From positions 2,852,001 through 2,916,000 of the forward strand of contig NC_016475.1 of the NCBI RefSeq assembly GCF_000226095.1: a DNA stretch of 64,000 nt. Reading direction: 5' to 3'. The DNA comes from Thermothelomyces thermophilus ATCC 42464 (lineage: Eukaryota; Ascomycota; Sordariomycetes; Sordariales; Chaetomiaceae). Below are positions 10,387-21,855 of this stretch, piece after piece (positions within the stretch are counted from its first letter, which is position 1; every line of letters starts with the position of its first letter). Made by a program: the position numbers and the translations under genes. The notes below the pieces were generated by a model. That model saw only the letters and a program-made list of their open reading frames with translations. It had not been told where the DNA came from and did no database searches.

Positions 10387-11994
10387 TTAATCATCCTCGT
10401 CCGAGTCGTCGTCGTCGCCGGGATCCGGCATGACGATCCGATTCAGATGCGTAATCTAACCCGGTCAGCAATCACATGCCTCACCACCCTTTTTTGGGGG
10501 GGGAAGGAAGGGAGGACGGCGAGGAAATCGTATACACGCCGAGCCGAGAAGCGGAGGGAAAGAGTCGATACTCACAAACCCGACCATGTTGCCGATGATC
10601 CTCGCCACCTCCTCCTGACCTCTCGGGTCGGTAAGGACAGAATCGGCGATCTTGGTGCCGACCACAAAGTTCTTCAGCTTCAGTAGTTGCATGTCCCTAT
10701 GCTCGGGTATGAACCCCTTCGGCCTCGTCTTGAGCGCCCCCTCCTTGTTCCTCTCGGCAAACGCCCTCAGCGCCCTCTCCTCCACATCCGCCGCAGCCTC
10801 CCCATCCCCGTCGTCCCCGTTCGCATCCTCGCCCGCATCCTTAGCCGACTTCCTCCGTCCCTTCTTTTTCTTCTTGCTGTTGGCCCGTTCCTGGTCGGAG
10901 TCAAAACCGAGAAAGGTCTGGCGGAAGCGCCGCTCGCACAGGACGCGCCGCCACCGCGCCGGGCGCTCGTCGATGCTGGCGCGCAGCTTGCTCAGGGCGT
11001 CCGCGTCCGGGTGCCACAGGCCTCCGCCGACGAAGCTAGCCGAGGGCTCGACGTGGACGTAGTAGCAGGCGTAGGGACCCTTGCGGCCGGTGCGCGAGAA
11101 GGCGGCCGAGAAGTGTGGCTTTTTTTTTATGAGTTTTGCGTTTACACGCGCTTTGTCAGCTTCTGGGAATACGGCGCACCATGAGGCTGAAATGGGCGGA
11201 TTAATGGAGTGGAGTGGAGGAAGAGAAGAGGAAGGGGAAAAAAAGGAAAAGGAGAAAAAAAAAGAGTACCTTGTAAGGCGTGGGATCGTTGCTGAAGCGG
11301 ATGTCGCGGTAGATTCGGAAGTTGACATCCTTGAAGGGCAGCTCAGGGATGGTGGGATCTGCGGCGATGATCTTGTCGGTCAGGGTCATCACGTAGGACT
11401 CCCAGTCTTTGAGGGCGCGGCGGTACTCGGCATCATTGGCTTCGCTCTTGGTTAACTGGCGGCTAATAGAGAGCAGACGGACGGCAAGATCACGGGGACG
11501 AGGGGAGGGGAGAGCGCATTACACTTCAGCCACGACCGCTTGTTGTTCGCCTTGAGGTCCTTGAGAAAGGTCAGCGTGTTGGGATGCAGCCGGTCATCGG
11601 CGTACTCGATGCCGCCCGTGTCGCGCAGCTTGGGCAGCGGGATGAAGGTAACCTTGGGCGGGGCATCCTCATCGAACTCTTCGTCGCTCTCATCAGCCTT
11701 GGCCGCTGCTTTCTGTGCTTCCCCTGCTTCTTCTTCTCCCTTGTACCCATTTCCATCCTCATCCGACTCGGCGGCAACCTTCGCCTTTTTGGCCGGCCTG
11801 CCCCTGCCGCGCCCCCTTTTCGGTGTGTTCTCTTCTTTCGCATCCGAGTCTGAATCGGCCTCGAAGTACTTGCTCTTCTGCCCGGTGGAACTGACGCGCA
11901 GCGAGCGCCGACGAATTGCAGGTTCTTCTTCGGGGGCCGCTGCACCCTCTTCAGTAGCTGCAGCTGCAGCAGACTTGCGTTTTCGGACAGGCAT
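10387..11994 (-). CDS. DUF2461 family protein, 417 aa
   Basis: Four exons: 11994-11523, 11439-11270, 11118-10576 and 10455-10387 (1,254 nt). The first 130 residues are a basic and acidic disordered stretch with nuclear-type signals (PVRKRKS, RGRGRGRPAKKAK) and an acidic DESDEEFDEDA block. The DUF2461 (TIGR02453) domain follows at about 135-380. It is recognised by FLKDLKANNKRSWL at its start, FRIYRDIRFSNDPTPYK in the middle, and YYVHVEPSASFVGGGLWHPD later. A Lys-rich insert (ANSKKKKKGRRKS) interrupts the second half, and an acidic DDDDSDEDD tail closes the protein. The biochemical role of DUF2461 is not known to me. The basic head suggests a nuclear location. The first donor (GTAATG) was chosen because it restores the family phase across the WLK-SNDAEYR junction. 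Confidence 0.85.
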
Positions 11995-12760
11995 TGGGAT
12001 GCTTCAGATACCAATGCTACGGCTTCAGCACGTCCACTTAGGGGGGGTTGAACGACATTGCTCGAGATAAATGATGACGTTGTTGGGTGGGTTGCGGAAC
12101 GCGCATGGACTGGCGCCAAGGCGCATCATCTGGCGTTCCACTGTCGCGAAAGCACGTGAGCTCGATAAACGGGAGGGGGGCCCGGCTTTTACACGCATGG
12201 AACTCCCTACTCCATGGCTGCACCTTCACTTCCTGACCACCGACCTACTTAACGGAACCGTCGTACTACTTACTACATTACCAGATCCTGAACTATGGGC
12301 CATACCTTACCCGTAAGGTAAACTCCTTGGTATGCCTGGCGCTCGACTCTTCGCGGCGGCAGGTGCGGTCGGCTGATACCTGCACCCGCGGCAGTTGCCT
12401 TACTGCGTAGACCGAACGCGATAGAGCACTCAACAAACTTGACGCAGTTGCAACGTTGTATCCGATCCTAAGCGGGCCCCGTCGCCAATCCAGAGCTCCG
12501 CATAAGTTGGTTGCGGACTGGGAAACCCCACACGTTCGGAGTTGTCCCCGCATCAAGAGCTCTCCGGTTGACAGAACTACAGCGAGTAGTGTTAAGGAGT
12601 GGCAGCAAATATTACTCCACTGTGCATGCCAATGCCCCTCTCACCGGTGCCATCTAGAGCCTTCAAGTTCGAATATCAACATGTGAGGTCTCATAGCTTC
12701 GTATCCACCGTTCGTTACCTTTCTTAGTTCTTATCTTTGTGCTTCGGTGATCCTCTGTGA
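11995..12760. other. Divergent promoter spacer
   Basis: This is the intergenic region between the DUF2461 gene (-) and the dioxygenase gene (+). No gene is visible. It is expected to hold both promoters. Confidence 0.5.
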
Positions 12761-12766
12761 TATAAA
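12761..12766 (+). promoter_or_regulatory. TATA box of dioxygenase gene
   Basis: TATAAA about 175 nt before the ATG at 12940. It is followed at about 12780-12804 by a CT-repeat tract, the usual layout of a fungal core promoter with pyrimidine-rich start region. Functional use is inferred. Confidence 0.5.
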
Positions 12767-12904
12767 GCAGAGGGCCGATCTCTCTCCCTCTCTCTCTCTC
12801 TCTCGAAAGTGAGAGTGAAGCTCCAACACGTTGAGTGTACACAGAACGCATAACAACCAAACACAACCGAGCCAGACCTACATCACTCTTATACTACTTT
12901 TGCT

Positions 12905-12937
12905 TCATCATCATCATCATCATCATCGACATCATCG
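12905..12937 (+). repeat. ATC microsatellite in 5' leader
   Basis: About ten near-perfect ATC units directly before the start codon of the dioxygenase gene. The frame stays open through them back to a GTG at 12835, but the first ATG in a sensible context is at 12940. Confidence 0.75.
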
Positions 12938-12939
12938 AC

Positions 12940-13938
12940 ATGACAGCTACCCCCGCCGCCGACATCATCCACGACCCGAGCCGCCCGCTGCTGAGCGCCC
13001 TCCGCGCGCAGGGGTTCGTGGTGCTGCGCTCGGTGCTGACGCCGGCGGAGCTGGAGGAGCTGCGCGGGGCCGCGGCCCGGCTGACGGCGACGGCGCGCGC
13101 CGGCGGGTGGCCGCACGTCCGCACCGTCGGCAAGCAGTTCCCCCCTTGGGACTCCTCGCTGGTGCCGGACCGCGCCGGCATCTGGGGCGTCCAGCACCTG
13201 CTGCACCCGGACCTGCCCGTGGCGCCCGAAGACCGCGCCGCCTTTGCGCGGCTCTACTTCCACGAGCGCCTCCTCGCCGTCGCGAGGGAGCTGCTGTCCA
13301 TCCCTCCTTCTTCAGAAGCAGCAGCCGACGCCGACGACGACGGTGAGAAGCTGACGATGGAGCTGTTCAACATGCTCGTGCGGCCGTCCGGCCCCGGCGT
13401 GAGCGAGGACCGGCCGTTCGCGCTGCGCTGGCACCGCGACGACATACCGGCCAGCGCGAGCGCCGACGAGGAGATGGCGCGGCTCAAGCGGCCGGGGGAG
13501 CCCTACGTGCACGCGCAGTGGAACCTGCCGCTCTACGACGACGACAGCCTGATCGTCGTCCCCGGCAGCCACGCGCGCGCGCGCACCGACGCCGAGAGGG
13601 CCGCCGGCCCGTACGAGGACCACATCCCCGGCCAGGTCCGCGTCGAGCTGGCCCCCGGCGACGTCGTCTTCTACGACAACAACATCCTGCACCGCGGCGT
13701 GTACGACGTCAAGAAGGAGCGCATGACGCTGCACGGATCCGTCGGCCACGCCGACGGCAGCCGCGAGCGGGCGAGGAACGTGCTCCAGCACGGGGTCGGC
13801 ACGTGGGTTGACCGGTGCGACTTCGCCGTCCTGTCGGACCCCAAGCAGCGGAAGACGGCCGAGGCGATGCGGAGGCGGTTGGTCCAGCTCGGGAGGGAGA
13901 ACGAAGGGAGGGATGTCGGTTACTCGCTGGAGGGTTAG
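12940..13938 (+). CDS. Phytanoyl-CoA dioxygenase (PhyH)-like Fe(II)/2OG oxygenase, 332 aa
   Basis: Intronless gene for a predicted non-heme iron, 2-oxoglutarate-dependent hydroxylase. The N-terminus GFVVLRSVLTPAELEELRG is typical of PhyH proteins. The iron ligands are visible as H165-x-D167 in RWHRDDIP and the distal H251 in NNILHRGVYD. The usual 2OG-binding Arg would be in the following ERMTLHGSVGH segment. Between them lie NLPLYDDDSLIVVPGSH and LAPGDVVFYDNN, the expected strands of the jelly-roll core. No signal peptide or peroxisomal tail is seen, so a cytosolic enzyme is likely. The substrate cannot be told from the sequence. Codon use is extremely GC-rich even for this window, and the absence of introns contrasts with most neighbours. 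Confidence 0.85.
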   Translation: MTATPAADIIHDPSRPLLSALRAQGFVVLRSVLTPAELEELRGAAARLTATARAGGWPHVRTVGKQFPPWDSSLVPDRAGIWGVQHLLHPDLPVAPEDRAAFARLYFHERLLAVARELLSIPPSSEAAADADDDGEKLTMELFNMLVRPSGPGVSEDRPFALRWHRDDIPASASADEEMARLKRPGEPYVHAQWNLPLYDDDSLIVVPGSHARARTDAERAAGPYEDHIPGQVRVELAPGDVVFYDNNILHRGVYDVKKERMTLHGSVGHADGSRERARNVLQHGVGTWVDRCDFAVLSDPKQRKTAEAMRRRLVQLGRENEGRDVGYSLEG

Positions 13939-14190
13939 TCAGCAGCATCAGCCCTGGGTTCTTTTTCTGTTTTTTGTTGGCATGCTTGTGTGCATGCACT
14001 CCTCCAGAAGTGGTGAAACGAGGAATTCTTGGGATCAATTCCACCAAGAGGAGTTCATACTCGTGCACAGCAGCAAGGCCCTGTTATATATTCATATATT
14101 CATATATATATACCTATATGTAACTGTTTGTCGTTCCTTAGGAACCAAGGTCCGTAAGCGGCTGGTGCACAGTTGCATTCATGATCCCCT

Positions 14191-14231
14191 TCTCCCCTCC
14201 CTCCCTCCCTCCCTCCCTCCCCCTTCCCCCA
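14191..14231 (-). repeat. G-quadruplex-type GGGA repeat in 3' region of the glucanase gene
   Basis: The plus strand is a TCCC/CCCT run. The minus strand, which is the sense strand of the glucanase mRNA, therefore carries more than six G tracts of three or more in a row within 75 nt after the stop codon. It also lies about 250 nt downstream of the dioxygenase stop on the other strand. Quadruplex formation is a prediction. Confidence 0.6.
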
Positions 14232-14263
14232 CCATTTTTTTTTTTCAACCCGGAAGGAAGCCT

Positions 14264-17109
14264 TCAGTTGCTCTTGTACACCGCCACGTTGGACGCAAAG
14301 GTGTTCTGGTTATCCGCGTACCAAGCGACCCGCCTCCCATCCCGCGTCAGCATCTCGCGCGTCCCGATCGTGTTGAGGTTGTACAGGTTGACGTTGGTGG
14401 CGGAGCCCTCGACGGAGGTGATGCGCTGCTGGCACGTCTGCCCGGCGTCAAACGTCGAGCAGGCGGTGCTGTAGTCGCTGAAGAACGAGTACAGCCCGGC
14501 GCCGTACACCAGCACGTCGCTCGAGTCGACGACGCGCAGGCCCCACGCCGCCGCGCAGTTGCCCTCGACGCCCGCGCACTGCGCCTGGAAATCCGGGTCG
14601 CGCAACGCCGACGCCACCGGGAAGGGCACCAGCGCGTTCGGGGTCGGCTGGTAGTAGGGCGTCTCGGTCTGGATCTGGCCCATGAAGATGTTCTTGGTGC
14701 CGGCGAACTGGTACTGGTAGAGCACAAAGTGCTCCGAACCCGTGCCCCAGAGCCAGAGGGGACCGTTTTCGGATTCGGTTACTGTTTGATGGTGTGGTGG
14801 TGCGGTTGGTCAGTTCCTGTTCCTTGCAAGTCCTTCGGGACGGTTTCCCCTCCGTAAGAATCCAGGAGGCTGTGTATATTTGGAAAGAGGGAGCGGGGTG
14901 GGGGGGCTGGGAAGAGGAAAAGGGAAGAAAAAGAAAAGCTTACGGAGACCACGGCCGGCATAGATGGTGATTTGGGTGTTCTGAGCATCATCGATATCGT
15001 GGTCGGCAGTCCTGTTCTTTTGTGTCAGCTCTACTCCCGCCTGATATTTCATGTCTTCCTCCGCCGCCGACAAACGACAGCGATATGATGATGGCAAGCA
15101 ACATACCAGATCCACACATTCTCCATGTATAGCCCGCTTGCTCCCTTGGTGACGTGCATGCCCATATAGGCCACGAGGCAGTTGTCGTTGACGGCCGGGT
15201 TGCCCGGCGTCTTGGGGCATTGGGCGACCTGCTGCTGCGTACCGGTGAAGCCACCGATGCGCACATGGACGTCCCACATGCCGCTGGGGTTGCCGGCGTC
15301 GCTGGCGAGGTTCCATTCGATGCAGATCGCCCCCGCTTGCCTCCCCTGCGTCGAGACGATAAAGTCGGTCAGCTCGACCTGGCCCTGCTGGCCCGACTTG
15401 CCGACCTGGACCACGGGCTTGGGGTTGTTTATGTCGTTGAAGAAGGCGCCGGACGACATGATGACGGGGTATGTCTCGCCCACGATCTTGGCGCCGGGCG
15501 GGATGCTGATGGTGCTGGTCACGCGGTAGATGCCGTAGTCGAGGAAGAGGATCTTGTTCTGAGACACAGCTGTGTTGATGGCGTTCTGGAGCGCCGCCGT
15601 GTCATCCGTCGAGGCGTCGCCCTTGGCTCCCGCCGACCGAACCGACAGGAAGGACGAGACGGGCACGCTCTCGTACTGCGGCTTGGAGCGAGTGAAGTAC
15701 CGCCCGTTATTGAGGAGGATTCCCGGGCGCGAGTTGGGAGTTACTGGACCGGCGAACGAGGTAGGGCCGGAGGAGCCGTAGCTGTGGCCGATGCCCCAGC
15801 CGTTGATTGTCGTCGACCCGCCGGCGAGCAGGGTTCTTCCGTTTGGTCCCTGGACGGCGACGGGCACGTTGTCCAGTACCACGTTCTCCATCACCAGACT
15901 CTCGACCGTGGCAGGGTTCGGGTTCTCGGTCCAAGAGGTGAGGATGGCAACAGGCACGTTGGTGAAGCTGCTGTCAATCAGGGTGATCGAGCCCACGTTC
16001 ATCGTGTTGCCGTTCGACATGTCAATACCGACCTGGCAGTTGTTGATGGACAGGCCGGAATACGTCCAACCCCAGTCCCAAATTTGGATGATGGCTTCGT
16101 CCGTTAGCCCGGTCTGATTTCACATCCCAGGTCGTAAAGATGAAGAGGGGAGGGGGAGGTTGGAACGGGTGCAATACTTACCCGTCTTGCAGTTGTTGAA
16201 CTTCATATTCCGCATGGTGAATTGTTGGTTTCCCATACTGGCACCAGTGGCACCACCGTTAAACTCCAGGTCAGTCAAGAAGCCCCCGCTTCCTTCTTCC
16301 ATGAACAGGCCGACGTGGACGACGTCGGGTGTGGCGGGCATGTTGAACACAATGTTCTGGAGGCTGGTCGCCTGAGACGTCGGCCAGTGAATACCGGTGG
16401 CAGCCGTTGCGGGCGGGATGTTGGTCGTGTCGATGACAAAGTTGCGGATCTGGCGGAAGAAGACATTTTGAGACTTCCAGTTCAGCACCTCGGTGTAGTA
16501 GGGATTGCTGTCAATGAGACCGAACCCGGCAAAGTTGGGCGTCGCCTTGAGCGTTGGCCGAGACGAAGCATCGCCGATGAGCTGGGTGAAGTAGGCCGGC
16601 TTGATGGACGAAGAGATCAGGTATGTGCCGGCGGGAAAGTAGATCACTGCTGGGGTTTGGGTCGTCGACGCCTTTAAGAGCGCGTGAGCACTGTGCCCAG
16701 CCCGTCAAGCCCTCCTCCCCATCTCATGCTTCACTTACACAGCCCCTGTTGCAAGGGTTTCCGGCGTTGATGGCGGCATTGATGGCTGCCGTATCGTCCG
16801 TTACGCCATCACCTGGTCACATGTCAACCGCAAGCCCGGGACAGCAGCCAGTACCAGTTTCCCCCGGGGGGGGGGGGGGGGAGAGGGAAAGGGGGGGGTA
16901 CCTCTTGCGCCGTAGTCCTTAACGTTGCGGAAGACGGGATAGTTGGCCCCGGCAAACGGAGCAAAACCCTGATCTATCGAACGGTCAGTTGAAACTTCAG
17001 ACTACAAGCCGCGCTGACAGCTCTCACGAGAGATCTCCCCGAGCCAGTGTCCCTTCACCGTCCCCACGAAGCCGGCAACAGCCAGCAATGCTGGGAGGAG
17101 CAGTCGCAT
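14264..17109 (-). CDS. GH55 exo-beta-1,3-glucanase, secreted, 763 aa
   Basis: Seven exons: 17109-17028, 16973-16902, 16812-16739, 16671-16182, 16094-15107, 15011-14944 and 14781-14264 (2,292 nt). The protein starts with a signal peptide (MRLLLPALLAVAGFVGTVKG) and is predicted to be secreted, where GH55 enzymes release glucose from laminarin and other beta-1,3-glucans. It has the twin right-handed beta-helix layout of the family. Each half opens with a pectate-lyase-3 type signature: VFRNVKDYGARGDGVTDDTAA near residue 45, and LSVRSAGAKGDASTDDTAA in the middle. Other family blocks are VIYFPAGTYLIS, IWDWGWTYSGLSINNCQVG and LYQYQFAGTKNIFMGQIQTE. The length agrees with fungal GH55. The exon 4/5 junction was set at NCKT-AIIQIW because only that splice keeps the family sequence. 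A pyrimidine-rich intron (about 16860-16900) and an upstream TATA box support the model. Confidence 0.9.
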
Positions 17110-17250
17110 AACGACTGTTGCTTGCCCGATGAGTAGCTGCTCTGAACTGGAGACCAAAAAACAAACCTTGAGTCAACCAGCTTGTACACTCGTCGGAGAC
17201 TCAAGAACGCCTTCTGCCACAGCTGCCGACAGGGGCGCGTTGCTGGGTAC

Positions 17251-17260
17251 TATTATATAC
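17251..17260 (-). promoter_or_regulatory. TATA box of the glucanase gene
   Basis: On the minus strand this reads GTATATAATA, about 145 nt before the ATG at 17109. Spacing and sequence fit a strong inducible promoter. Use is inferred. Confidence 0.5.
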
Positions 17261-20200
17261 TCCATGACCAGCCACATCATCCATCCCCGTTCCCCACGAA
17301 AGACAAAACGTTACTTTGGAACCACTTCACGTGCGCAAGTTAGATGGAAAAGAAAGGAAAGGGACAGCGCCGGGGAGAGAACGTGTAACCCACTGGGTTC
17401 GGCAAGCTGGGCACCAAGACCTTTCACTGTCGAGAGCGTGTCCCCACCTCTTCTTCGGCGGACACTATGCCTGCTCGGAGAATGTAACCGTCGCCGTCTC
17501 CAGAAACGCGGCAAGCCGCCGAGAACGTAACCCACGATCTAGGCACCTACCAAAGGGCCGATTGTCTTTAGCTCTGTCCCCGGCCCATGTTTCCCAAAAA
17601 GCAAGCATTTGGCCGGGCTAGGTAACGTAGTGTGGCTTCGATATTGGCGACTGCTGCCATCAGAACTGCTCCTCAGTTGCTTGGCTGTTTTATGGGAGAT
17701 TGGAGACCGAGTTCAAAGGATGCTGTTGTCATTGTAACGAAGGATCGATCTCCTACCGCCGTACTCCGCTTCAAAATCCCTGCTTTGATCCGGGTCTCCA
17801 GGCTTTCGACAAGCCATCCTAAGTAATTGGAAGTCTCGGACTCAAACAAACAGCGCCTTCCGTGGTGCGAGAACTGGGCGCGCGAGTGCTCGCTCACTTG
17901 ATCATGTCTCACATAGAGCAGCTGAGGCTCACCGGACAGTATCTGGTGACCTCGAACTCTAGTTCTACTAGTAGGTCGTCGACTCTAACCAGAATTCAGA
18001 GACAGGATGCGGTTAAGCCCGACAACAAGCGAACGGGTTTGGCGTTGAAGGAGTTGCATGAGTACACGTCTGTGGTTTGATGAAGGGGGTCAGCCGCGTC
18101 CCTGGAACGTGCTGAAAGAATCTGATTCGTCCAAGCGGGCGAACTTTCTGTGAGTGCCGGGAGGTGGATGGGTCCGAATAGGGCCGGATGCTACCCGCTC
18201 GACGGCGCGGGCTCTCGCCGCCGACGAATCGTAGATCAGATCGAGCAGCCGTGACCCCATTGTCTTTCTTGGGCTTGCTGAGACCTCACATTTACCACTC
18301 CCTTTCCTTTGCATGCTGGCAAAACATGACAACAGTGATTGATGTCACGAGCAAAGCTCGAGAACCCCACGAAGTCCTCCGGGAGGGCTTCGATGCTGTC
18401 AGAGGAAAGCACCGCCAATCATCACCGACGATTGCCGCAGTCTCAGGTATAGCTGCTTGGTGAACCCACGGTTATTTACACCATGGGCCTGAGCATTCTC
18501 TCGAAGCTTACACTCCGAGCCTGGTCTGGCTGTCCACCAAATGGGCAGTAGGGTTTTGGATCATGACGCGTCCCATATTCGCTTCCCGACCAGGCGTTAT
18601 GGTGGGAGACGATACTGGGTCGTTCGTGATATTGACCGGCGCCAGTAATCTCGAGGACTCTACTACTTTCAACCGTCTGCACGACATACCCGCCGGCTAG
18701 CCGGCTTTCCATTTTTCGGTGCAAGACGATGGCCCGAGACGCGCACAGAGATCCTACATGTATAAGTTCTTTTCTTCCTCAAAGCCGCACTTTAGGATTG
18801 ACAATCGACGACCCCCGCTAATGCCGATGCGCGCTGATTTATTTGTTCCTGAGTGCCAGGCACCGAAACGCCTTGGCTCAACCATCGCCAAGAGTCGCCC
18901 TCGAAACAGCCGAAAATTCGAGGGTTTGCCGCACTTTAGCGCGTAGCGCATGTCACGGCCGTGATGTTGTGACTAATTAGGCGGGGAATTCGCGGTGAAA
19001 GTGACGCTCGGCGCACAAGAGCCCGCAACATCCAAATGTTGATCCCGAGTTGGCCGGATTCTGCCCATGTTAGAGCGAGGACTGCGCCAGTTCGAAGCTG
19101 GGAGCACCTGAGCGCGTCATGTTTTCGCAAGCATTGTGTCGGAGCACGCTCGCGCTCAACAGACTGGTTCAGCGACTCCTGTGCTGTCACTCACCACCGG
19201 TCTAAAGTGGAGTGGCGGTCTGTATGTATTTAATCCGTATGCTGATATCCACAGGACTGCGTACATATGCCTAAGCGAAAATGGGTTTTGCAACGGGCTT
19301 CGAGGGCGAACACTGGTTTTCTTCGCCGAGTCCGGGAGCTCGGCAGCCACAATTCCAGCGGATTGGAGAGAGCCCCGCAAGGGATTGTTGTGTGGTGTGT
19401 GCGTCTTGTGCGTCGTGGCACGCGACTTCTTCCATGGAAAGAGGAGGGCCGGTAGTGGACATTCCGTGGCACAATCAGGTGCTAGTGCACAAGCAGTTCC
19501 GTCCAGGCCGCTCTGCTTGTCCACACTCTCAGGCAAGTCCATCGTACCACCGAGACCATCGATTCGTCTCCGCATTTGGGATTTTGCGGGGCGCTCCCCC
19601 TCCTGACAGGGGTAAATCAGAGCTTCCCCAGATCTCCAAACCAGGCGCCTCCACTCACCCCACAATGGCTGTCGTGCAGAAGGATCACAAGCCAGTAGAG
19701 CACGCGGTGCCCATGTGCACACCTCGGAAAGTCGACGGGGCTTCGTAGACTGAAGAAGGAGGCGGTGAGGACCGGCACCTTTCATATTCTCCTTTTTTTT
19801 TTCACTGCAGAGTTTGGCGATCCTGTTGCTCTCTGCTTCCGAGGATGTCGGCCAGGATCGCAGGCCTCCTCGGTTCCACTTCCGTGAATGCAACTGTCAG
19901 TGGGTTGCCGGAGATGCACCCCGCTTTCTGGTGTAACATGCTGAGCTCGGCTCTTCCGCTCAAGACGCTCCATGAGCTCGACTGAAGTCGATCTTTTCGT
20001 CGGTCCTTTTGACACGGCGGGAAAACCATGCTCTGTAGCTCCAGAGGCATAGTTTTTTGTTGTTGCCTGTAGGAGCGGCTGGGGATGCATGGTGGTATCG
20101 ATCTGTTTAGCACTAAGAGGCCGGGGCTTCGGCTTACCGCTGAGGCGACGATGTCGAGACAATTAGTAACCGCAAAGATCCGTCAATAGTTTGTGTTATG

Positions 20201-20640
20201 GGGAGAAACCAAGTAGGGTTTTGGATGGACCATAATCAACCTCGCAAGAGAAAGCGACGCCCCGTCTGAATTGCCTCGACGTTGAGGGCCAACCCCAAAC
20301 GAGCACATTTGTGGTTTCTTTTCCCCGCCCCCACAATCCGGTGCGGAGATGGAGATAAAAAACAGAAAACAGGGGAACGCCCAAACTTACTTGTAGTATA
20401 TACGCTGTACAGAGACGTCACGGGCCACCGAGATGGCGCCGTGACCGTTGAAGAAAAAAACGCAGCACACGAGCTCGACTTGTGGTTGAATCCTATACCG
20501 TGTTGAGTCGAATACCGCGATGATCGAAGAACAGGAGGTTCGGAACTGTTGCACAAATAACGTCGGAGTCTGCGGAGTATTGCCGAGCTCAGACCAGGTT
20601 TGGACAGGTCCAATGCTTCGTTGGAGGCACGCCTGTTTTT
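17261..20640. other. Gene-poor spacer
   Basis: No gene is supported over 3.4 kb. Open frames on both strands, such as a 245-codon minus frame at 19156-19893, show no conserved motif and overlap frames of similar length on the other strand. A TAATCCGTA motif lies at 19231-19239. Base composition is close to that of other spacers. Remnants too decayed to name cannot be excluded. Confidence 0.45.
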
Positions 20641-21855
20641 CTGTCTAATATGAACCATGGTGGGAAGTGGCGCAGGGATGTTTGGCCAGAAGCCGACTCG
20701 GACCACACGCAACATCCGGCCTTCCAGGATGACGCTCGCGCCTTCTCCCCATTGCAATTCTTACGCTACCGAGTGGGTGGTGGTCCTTCCCCGTTTCCCC
20801 ATCCCTTTCCCGCGTTTTGCATTCTGCAACCACACCAGTCCCATCAGTTCCTCTCAAGCTCCCGCCGTCTTGATTCTTACCGCTTGGTTCTCTGACCTTA
20901 TTGCACATTGCTTATCTCCACTCCGCTCTTCCCACATTTCTCTTTGGCCCTTCTGGTCAGATATCGCTTTTCCATCCTTGTTTTCCCTCCCTTTCGTCAC
21001 GGGATGGCCTGTACGTCTGCACTTGCCCGATCCTGAAACATCGAGAACCACTCCCGACACGTGTGGGCAGGCGCCAAGCCCAGAAAGTCGAAAGATCCAA
21101 CCTGGGTCCATCTTCAGTCTTTCTACCTCTAGGTACTACACTACAGTACCGCCATCACCCGCACAGCTCGCGGCCCACTGCTCGCATTCTGGTGGCTCTG
21201 TGGCCGTCATCACCAATCCAGCCTGGCCGCCCTCTAACCCCACTCTCAGGTCCCCAGCGCATGCGCGTTGGTTCGGGTGCACAGAAGTCTGCTGTTCGAA
21301 CTAGGTCAGAGGGAAGTAGCAGATCGAGTCCCGACACTCCGGGCCACCTTTGTGTCTCCTTTGGTGCCGTGGTGCTCTAGGCTCGGTGAGTGGGTGGCGA
21401 CGACTGCAGGGTGGCAGTCGTTTGGACGTGCTCGAGGATTGTGTTGCGAACAGAGAACCCGTCCTTCCCTTCCTTACACAAGCACAGCTCATAGGTACAT
21501 ACATACCGTACCTTAGCTACCCGAGGTGCCTAGAACTTCCCTGCACCCTTATCCGTGGCGACCCTACTACCTACGGGTGAGATCAACGTGGGCGCCCAAG
21601 TCTTGCTGTTTCGCGTACCAGGACGGGCGCTGGCATCTCCGGCTGGGAACGGGAACTCGGCCATTTTGTCACTGACCGACAACCCCGCAATACCTTGTTT
21701 GGCAGTATTTGGCTCCCAATCTTCCCCGTCTTGCTCCTCCCATCCCCTTCTCCCCCGCTCTCGACGGGGCCCGCGAGGTGGTCTATCCTCCGCTACACTG
21801 GAACGTCTCCGTTTCGATACCCCAACTGGCCCGGAAGACCCTCGCTTCTTGCGCA
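20641..21855 (+). promoter_or_regulatory. Long pyrimidine-rich upstream region of the C2H2 regulator
   Basis: From about 20740 the plus strand becomes rich in C and T, with many CTTCCC and TCCC blocks up to the ATG at 21856. This is typical of a long transcribed 5' leader and promoter of a fungal regulatory gene. The open frames across it lack protein-like composition. The transcription start cannot be fixed from sequence. Confidence 0.35.

Noticed and set aside
15154-16107. 317-codon plus frame opposite the GH55 gene
   Set aside because: It is a shadow of the glucanase exon; all family motifs lie on the minus strand.
16095-16181. Splice of the GH55 intron at the ATCAG acceptor (16115)
   Set aside because: That acceptor leaves the downstream exon out of frame. 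The GAAG acceptor restores the family sequence NCKTAIIQIW.
19156-19893. 245-codon minus frame in the 17-21 kb spacer
   Set aside because: No conserved motif, overlapping plus frames of equal length, and no promoter or splice support.
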